The translations under genes were made by a program, and so were the position numbers. This document shows positions 5,917-9,775 of a stretch of DNA of 9,775 bases, in pieces. Source of the stretch: Deltaproteobacteria bacterium (GTDB lineage: Bacteria; Desulfobacterota; DSM-4660; Desulfatiglandales; HGW-15); the NCBI GenBank assembly GCA_030671095.1, contig DAOVAK010000062.1, positions 1 to 9,775 on the forward strand. The letters are read 5' to 3'. The stretch's first letter is position 1, and every line of letters begins with the position of its first letter. The notes under the pieces were generated by a model, which had not been told where the DNA came from, did no database searches, and was given only the letters and a program-made list of their open reading frames with translations.

Positions 5917-5974
5917 AAGGAATGGGCCATCACTGAATGGATGCGAAGACACAATCTTCTTGTATTGATTTTTG

Positions 5975-5983
5975 TGGTATAGT
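5975..5983 (+). promoter_or_regulatory. Candidate extended -10 promoter for the Cys-rich/Yip1 genes
   Basis: TGG followed by TATAGT (5978-5983) makes an extended -10 element about 60 bases upstream of the first start codon. The -35 region has no good match. A TTCACA (5994-5999) and TAATAA (6016-6021) pair with 16-base spacing is a weaker alternative. Confidence 0.35.
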
Positions 5984-6045
5984 CCAGTAGATGTTCACAG
6001 AAATGTTATATGCACTAATAAGGCAAAGAGTGTGGTCGCAGAGTG

Positions 6046-6312
6046 ATGACTAAGAAGGATTGTTTCGGTGTTTTGGATAAGGTCTTTCCCCTCGGAGATA
6101 AGGGTTTGAGGGAGATTACCCCCGGTTGTTTTCAATGCCCCGAGCGTACGCCTTGTCTGAAGGCTGCCTTATGCACCAGGGAAGGACTGGAAATGAAAGC
6201 GGAGATCTTGGAGCGTGCTGCGGCTAAGGGCATGGTCAGCAGGTTGCAGCGGTGGTCCCAAAAAAAACAGCTACACCGTCTCATGAAGGAGCAGGGGAAA
6301 AAGGAGAAATGA
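6046..6312 (+). CDS. Small Cys-rich conserved hypothetical protein
   Basis: This 88-residue protein has Cys6 near the N-terminus and then a cluster, CFQCPERTPCLKAALC (Cys28, Cys31, Cys37, Cys43), able to bind a metal such as zinc or an iron-sulfur centre. The second half is a charged helix ending in a Lys-rich tail, with RLQRWSQKKQLHRLMKEQ near the end. It has no signal peptide or membrane segment. Similar small proteins appear in Desulfobacterota genomes to my recollection, but no function is known to me. A GTG at 6043 lies directly before the ATG and could be used instead; neither has a strong ribosome binding site. The stop overlaps the start of the Yip1 gene (ATGA), which argues that the two are made together. 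Confidence 0.72.
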   Translation: MTKKDCFGVLDKVFPLGDKGLREITPGCFQCPERTPCLKAALCTREGLEMKAEILERAAAKGMVSRLQRWSQKKQLHRLMKEQGKKEK

Positions 6313-7106
6313 CGGTTAAGATAACATGCCCCAAGTGTAACTTCTCAAAAAGTATCCCAGAGGAAAAAATTCCTGCAGGCGCCAGATGGGCCACCTGTCC
6401 GCAATGTAAAAATCGGTTCGCGTTTGCTCCACCGGAAGCGGGTCCTGGCCCTGAACAGGAACAGAAAGAGATAGGGGAGGAAGGCCGGGTCGAGAGACGA
6501 GCCCCGCCTTGGGAAAATCGCTCCGAACTGGGCCTTTGGCAAGGGATATACCAAACCTTTAAAGGCGTACTTTTTTCGCCAGATAAACTCTTTAGCACCA
6601 TGACACATAAGGGGGGCATTAAGGAACCGCTGGCATTTGGTCTCCTTTTGGGGTCTATAGGGAGCATGTTTGGGTTTTTCTGGCAGTTCTTGATGATGTC
6701 AGGCAGTCTTATGGCCTTAGGCAAAGAGCTAATGGGCCATTTGAGCATGAGTCTTATCTTCTTTGTAATTATCATCATTTCACCCCTTTTTGTGACCATA
6801 GCCATATTTCTTATCAGTGCCATCCTTCACCTATTGTTGCTCGTTGTCAGGGGCGGAAAAAGCGGCTTTGAGGCCACTTTTAGGGTTGTGTCCTACTCAC
6901 AGGCCACCCAGATATGGGGGGTCATTCCATTTCTCGGAGGGTTCATAGGCTTCCTTTGGATAATTATCGTACAGATCATAGGCCTTCGAGAGATTCATGA
7001 GACCTCTTATTTGAGAGTCATCCTTGCTCTCCTTATCCCCGTAGCCTTGATCCTTCTCCTGTTACTGGCTATAGTTATTCCCCTCCTCGTTTTTGGTTTA
7101 GGTTAG
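6309..7106 (+). CDS. Zinc-ribbon and Yip1-domain membrane protein
   Basis: From ATG 6309 the protein has 265 residues. The N-terminal zinc ribbon holds CPKC (Cys7, Cys10) and CPQC (Cys30, Cys33), in the style of MJ0042-type ribbons. A Pro/Glu-rich linker (about 40-72) is followed by a Yip1-type membrane domain, which begins with the FSPDKLFSTM and PLAFGLLLGSIGSM segments. Hydrophobic spans lie at about 107-130, 147-180 (probably two), 203-226 and 236-264. The ribbon probably faces the cytoplasm. A longer frame opens at GTG 6252, but it would overlap the upstream gene by 61 bases. ATG 6309 is preferred because it overlaps the upstream stop by ATGA, follows AGGGG/GGAG sites, and begins directly at the ribbon. 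Yip1-domain proteins in bacteria have no settled role. Confidence 0.85.
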   Translation: MTVKITCPKCNFSKSIPEEKIPAGARWATCPQCKNRFAFAPPEAGPGPEQEQKEIGEEGRVERRAPPWENRSELGLWQGIYQTFKGVLFSPDKLFSTMTHKGGIKEPLAFGLLLGSIGSMFGFFWQFLMMSGSLMALGKELMGHLSMSLIFFVIIIISPLFVTIAIFLISAILHLLLLVVRGGKSGFEATFRVVSYSQATQIWGVIPFLGGFIGFLWIIIVQIIGLREIHETSYLRVILALLIPVALILLLLLAIVIPLLVFGLG

Positions 7107-7201
7107 ATATTTGATCAGATATGTCCCTGAAAGTGATCTTATAGATTCTGGGCATCGCCTTACGCTGCATCGGCGCTGAGTAGCCAAAAGAGAAATGCGC
7201 A

Positions 7202-7258
7202 ATGACGAAAATGAGAAACGAAAGGGTTTTCCACATTGTCAGACAAAATAGCGTATGA
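7202..7258 (+). other. Short overlapping ORF across the helicase start
   Basis: An 18-codon frame (ATG 7202 to TGA 7256-7258, with a second ATG at 7211) overlaps the TTG start of the helicase in another frame. It could be a leader peptide or simply chance. No strong ribosome binding site precedes it. Confidence 0.15.
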
Positions 7259-9392
7259 AAAAGTTCTGAATGCCTCCCAATTAGAGGCGGTCATGACTCT
7301 GGATGGGCCGATTCTCGTGATTGCCGGGGCGGGCAGCGGGAAGACGAGAACCTTAGTTTACAGAGTAGCACGGCTCGTGCAGACCGGTGTGCCACCAGAA
7401 TCCATTCTTCTGCTCACATTCACGAGAAAAGCGGCTGGAGAGATGCTGGAAAGGGCCGCAAGACTTGCAGACGAAAGATGCAAGCATATCTCTGGCGGAA
7501 CCTTTCACTCCTTGGCCCACCGTGTGTTAAGGAACAATGCCCCTCTTTTGGGATTTCATCGCACCTTCACAGTCCTGGACAGGGCCGATATGGAAGAGGT
7601 GGTTCAGTCCCTGGTTGGAGAACTTCAAATAGATCGAGGCTCCATAAGATTCCCAAAACGCTCCACTCTGGCCAGCATTTTGAGCAAGTCTGCCAATCGC
7701 CAGCAGTCTATTGAGGCTCTCATGGGAGAAGAGTATGCACAATTCCTAGAACATATTCCCCATGTAAATAGACTGAGGAACCTCTATGGGGAATACAAAA
7801 GGATGAACCACCTCATGGACTATGATGATTTGATCCTCTTTCTAAGACAGCTCCTCGCAGAGAACGAGGATATCCGTCAGGATCTGAGCGAGCAATATCG
7901 CTACATCATGGTTGACGAATATCAGGATACCAACTCTATACAGGCGGACATCGTGAAATGGCTCGCTGTTAGACACCGCAATATTATGGTGGTAGGTGAT
8001 GATTCCCAGTCCATATATTCCTTCCGCGGTGCCAACTACAAAAACATGTTTGAATTTCCTTCCCTGTTTCCAGAGACCAAAGTGATCAAGCTGGAAGAGA
8101 ATTATAGATCAACACAACCCATACTCACGTTCACCAATACTCTGATGGATCAGGCACAAGGGAAATACACCAAGTGCCTCTTTACTGAACGCACAGATGG
8201 CGAGGCACCCAGGGTCATTGATACCAGATCCGAACCGGAACAAGCCATGTTCATATACCGCTCCATAAAAGAGGAGATAAACAAAGGGCGATCCATCAAA
8301 GACTTTGCCATCTTGTTTCGGGCTGCTCACCATTCCTTTGAGCTGGAAGTGGAACTCACGCGTCAGGGTATGCCCTACGTTAAGTATGGTGGTTTCAAGT
8401 TTATGGAATCAGCTCACATCAAGGATGTTCTGGCCCATTTTAGGGTTATTTTAAACAGGGATGACGCGGTGGGTTGGGGGCGCATCTTAAGACTTGTAAA
8501 AAAGATAGGCCAAGGGAAAAGCCAATCCATTGTCAACTGGATGAAAGAAAACCGACCTTTAGCTGGGCAGGTGGCTGAGTGGCCTGCGGCCGGAAAGGGA
8601 GATGAGGGCCTGAAGGCCCTAGGTCAACTCCTGAGTCAGATCTCGAAAAGGGGCTTGGCCCCGCAAAAGGCTGTGCAGTTGGTTATTAAATATTATGACC
8701 CCATTTTAAAAGAGAAATTTGATGACTTCCCCAGGCGTCAAAGAGACCTGGAACAACTGATCCCCATGGCTGATCGTTACAAGAAATTGAGGACCTTCCT
8801 GGACGATCTGGTCCTGGAGCCCCCCACGAGCTCTGCAGATATAAACCGCAGAGAGAAAGGGGATTCACTGATCCTATCCACCGTTCATTCGGCGAAAGGC
8901 CTTGAGTGGCCTTTTGTGTTTATTATTTGGGCCATGGAAGGGTATTTCCCGAGTGCAAGGGCCTATTCCAATGAGGCGGCCATTGAGGAAGAACGCCGCC
9001 TCATGTACGTGGCTGCCACGAGGGCCAAAGATCAGTTGATCATCTGTTACCCGAGTGAGGAGGCGCGACCTGCTTGGCAGTGGGGAGAAAAAGGTTACAG
9101 AAGTGGCCTTTCCTCGTTTATCCAGGCCCTTCCACAAGATGTCATTGAGTATGGTTCATCAACGGCTTCGGATACTAGAGCCAGGAGCCGGTGGCCTGTT
9201 GGGCATGCCAGTATTCATCAACACGATGAGGACCACCCTTCTGAATTGCGTCCCGGCGACAGGGTAAGCCATCCAGCGTTTGGCAAAGGAGTCATTTCTA
9301 AATTCATGGATGATGAAAAGGTAGAGGTGCTCTTTAGGGATTGGGGCCGAAAGCTGCTCCATCTCGGTTATACGACGCTTGAAAAGATGTGA
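7236..9392 (+). CDS. pcrA: UvrD/PcrA-type superfamily 1 DNA helicase
   Basis: This 718-residue 3'-5' helicase shows all the SF1 motifs. They are the Q motif around Gln15, Walker A AGAGSGKT (30-37), Ia LLTFTRKAAGEM (59-70), Ib GTFHSLAHRVLR (88-99), II VDEYQDTN (226-233), III VVGDDSQSIYSFRGA (252-266), IV LEENYRST (286-293), V TVHSAKGLEW (549-558) and VI RRLMYVAATRAK (587-598). Residues 670-718 (GDRVSHPAFGKGVISKF, ending in LEKM) form the Tudor-like tail seen in PcrA/UvrD, known to contact RNA polymerase. The family unwinds DNA in excision and mismatch repair, replication restart and removal of stalled polymerase. The only in-frame start before the Q motif is TTG 7236, with weak AAAGGG upstream; a stop lies in frame at 7212. 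UvrD is an alternative name. The family call is very secure, the start less so. Confidence 0.95.
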   Translation: MSDKIAYEKVLNASQLEAVMTLDGPILVIAGAGSGKTRTLVYRVARLVQTGVPPESILLLTFTRKAAGEMLERAARLADERCKHISGGTFHSLAHRVLRNNAPLLGFHRTFTVLDRADMEEVVQSLVGELQIDRGSIRFPKRSTLASILSKSANRQQSIEALMGEEYAQFLEHIPHVNRLRNLYGEYKRMNHLMDYDDLILFLRQLLAENEDIRQDLSEQYRYIMVDEYQDTNSIQADIVKWLAVRHRNIMVVGDDSQSIYSFRGANYKNMFEFPSLFPETKVIKLEENYRSTQPILTFTNTLMDQAQGKYTKCLFTERTDGEAPRVIDTRSEPEQAMFIYRSIKEEINKGRSIKDFAILFRAAHHSFELEVELTRQGMPYVKYGGFKFMESAHIKDVLAHFRVILNRDDAVGWGRILRLVKKIGQGKSQSIVNWMKENRPLAGQVAEWPAAGKGDEGLKALGQLLSQISKRGLAPQKAVQLVIKYYDPILKEKFDDFPRRQRDLEQLIPMADRYKKLRTFLDDLVLEPPTSSADINRREKGDSLILSTVHSAKGLEWPFVFIIWAMEGYFPSARAYSNEAAIEEERRLMYVAATRAKDQLIICYPSEEARPAWQWGEKGYRSGLSSFIQALPQDVIEYGSSTASDTRARSRWPVGHASIHQHDEDHPSELRPGDRVSHPAFGKGVISKFMDDEKVEVLFRDWGRKLLHLGYTTLEKM

Positions 9393-9412
9393 GGAAATAA
9401 AGCATTGGTAAC

Positions 9413-9442
9413 GTTCAAAAGTGTTGGCACAATCTTTTGAAC
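9413..9442 (+). terminator. Possible hairpin downstream of the helicase gene
   Basis: GTTCAAAAG (9413-9421) and CTTTTGAAC (9434-9442) form a perfect 9-bp inverted repeat with a 12-base loop, 21 bases after the stop codon. The stem is AT-rich and no T-tract follows, so intrinsic termination is uncertain; an operator or mRNA-stabilising stem is equally possible. Confidence 0.4.
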
Positions 9443-9490
9443 CACCAAGTTTTAGTAGGATAGTCGATTCTCCGGCAATGCCAATCTCCT

Positions 9491-9522
9491 CCCTCCGGGG
9501 CGTAGGCCCTACGGGCCGGAGG
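9491..9522. repeat. GC-rich hairpin repeat, copy 2 of the duplicated motif
   Basis: Bases 9491-9521 match 5866-5896 at 29 of 31 positions. The sequence folds as CCTCCGG against CCGGAGG (outer arms 9492-9498 and 9516-9522), with an inner CGTAG/CTACG stem. The two differences (T to G, and A to C) improve the outer pairing in this copy. Confidence 0.7.
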
Positions 9523-9627
9523 CAAGGTGATATCTATTTTGCTCCTTGCCAGTGGTCTGATCTTTGAGACTTTTAGAAAGATTTCCTGAGTAATAACGGG
9601 AGATTCTGCGATTAGTTAATGGGCGTA

Positions 9628-9668
9628 CCCGCCCGCCTCGCCTGAGCGAGCAGGCTCGCGCGGGCGGG
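9628..9668. repeat. GC-rich cruciform-forming repeat
   Basis: CCCGCCCGC (9628-9636) pairs perfectly with GCGGGCGGG (9660-9668). The inner GCCTG (9640-9644) pairs with CAGGC (9651-9655) around a six-base loop. The sequence is much more GC-rich than its surroundings and is of the dispersed palindromic type. Confidence 0.6.
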
Positions 9669-9775
9669 CAGGTGGCGGGGAGCGGGAATCCAGTAAAAGC
9701 ATTTATACCTTTGCTGATGAAATATATTTAATTCCTGTAGCTTACACAACCCAGAATACCTCCATTTAGGGCCTT

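Larger units (their letters stand above)
5696..6045. other. Divergent intergenic region with hairpin repeats
   Basis: The region of about 350 bases between the phosphatase and the plus-strand Cys-rich gene contains the phosphatase promoter, an AT-rich stretch (5757-5815), a GC-rich hairpin cluster (5851-5916), and a possible extended -10 element (5975-5983). No gene is visible. Confidence 0.7.
9393..9775. other. Intergenic tail region, repeats only
   Basis: These 383 bases after the helicase contain three inverted repeats (9413-9442, 9491-9522, 9628-9668) and a final sequence resembling 546-564 in reverse. No open frame of convincing length or family is visible on either strand. Confidence 0.7.

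Noticed and set aside
5821..5920. CRISPR-like or tandem repeat array
   Set aside because: The repeats are palindromic stems without regular spacers. No cas gene is present in the window.
6252..6308. Longer N-terminus for the Yip1 protein from GTG 6252
   Set aside because: It would overlap the upstream gene by 61 bases and add a sequence with no family likeness. ATG 6309 has the stop-start overlap and better ribosome binding.
6281..6823. Open frame of 180 codons on the minus strand
   Set aside because: It is antisense to the zinc-ribbon/Yip1 gene. Its composition is what a reversed membrane-protein gene gives, with no domain seen.

Overview
The window reads as ordinary chromosomal DNA from a mesophilic, probably anaerobic, Gram-negative bacterium. 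The best fit is the Desulfobacterota (the old Deltaproteobacteria). This rests on the gene types: a GltD-like iron-sulfur/flavin oxidoreductase, an FMN alpha-hydroxy-acid-type enzyme, a Cys-free Crp/Fnr regulator, a small Cys-rich protein coupled to a zinc-ribbon/Yip1 membrane protein, and a MoxR/VWA pair. Roughly even GC content and many short GC-rich palindromic repeats between genes also fit. The assignment is an inference. No rRNA, tRNA, transposase or phage gene is visible.

Layout. Positions 1-422 (minus) are the N-terminal end of a GltD-like oxidoreductase that runs off the window. Positions 423-1024 hold alternative hairpins, a possible decayed small lipoprotein, and a strong sigma70-type promoter. 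From 1025 to 3072 (plus) lies a two-gene unit: a MoxR-family AAA+ ATPase and a VWA-domain (CoxE-like) protein. It meets tail to tail with an FMN-dependent alpha-hydroxy-acid-type enzyme (3069-4025, minus), and the two genes share a CTAG that supplies both stop codons. After a palindromic repeat come a Crp/Fnr regulator (4293-4976, minus) and a histidine phosphatase (5093-5695, minus) whose promoter suggests a leaderless or nearly leaderless mRNA. A repeat-bearing divergent region of about 350 bases follows. Next is a plus-strand run: a Cys-rich small protein (6046-6312), a zinc-ribbon/Yip1 membrane protein (6309-7106, ATGA overlap), and a UvrD/PcrA-type helicase (7236-9392). The last 383 bases hold only repeats and inverted repeats.

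How the genes work together. The MoxR/VWA pair is the clearest functional unit. In characterised relatives, such ATPase plus VWA pairs act as chaperones that mature or activate metalloenzymes or other complexes. No obvious client is encoded beside this one, apart from the convergent FMN enzyme, whose substrate-binding arginine is replaced by histidine. The phosphatase and Crp/Fnr gene may be co-transcribed. The Cys-rich protein and the Yip1 protein are translationally coupled. The helicase is a housekeeping repair and replication enzyme. I see no convincing new defence or mobile system. The most interesting items are the MoxR/VWA cassette with its odd MIDAS motif, the atypical FMN enzyme, the leaderless promoter, and a hairpin repeat present twice in the window.
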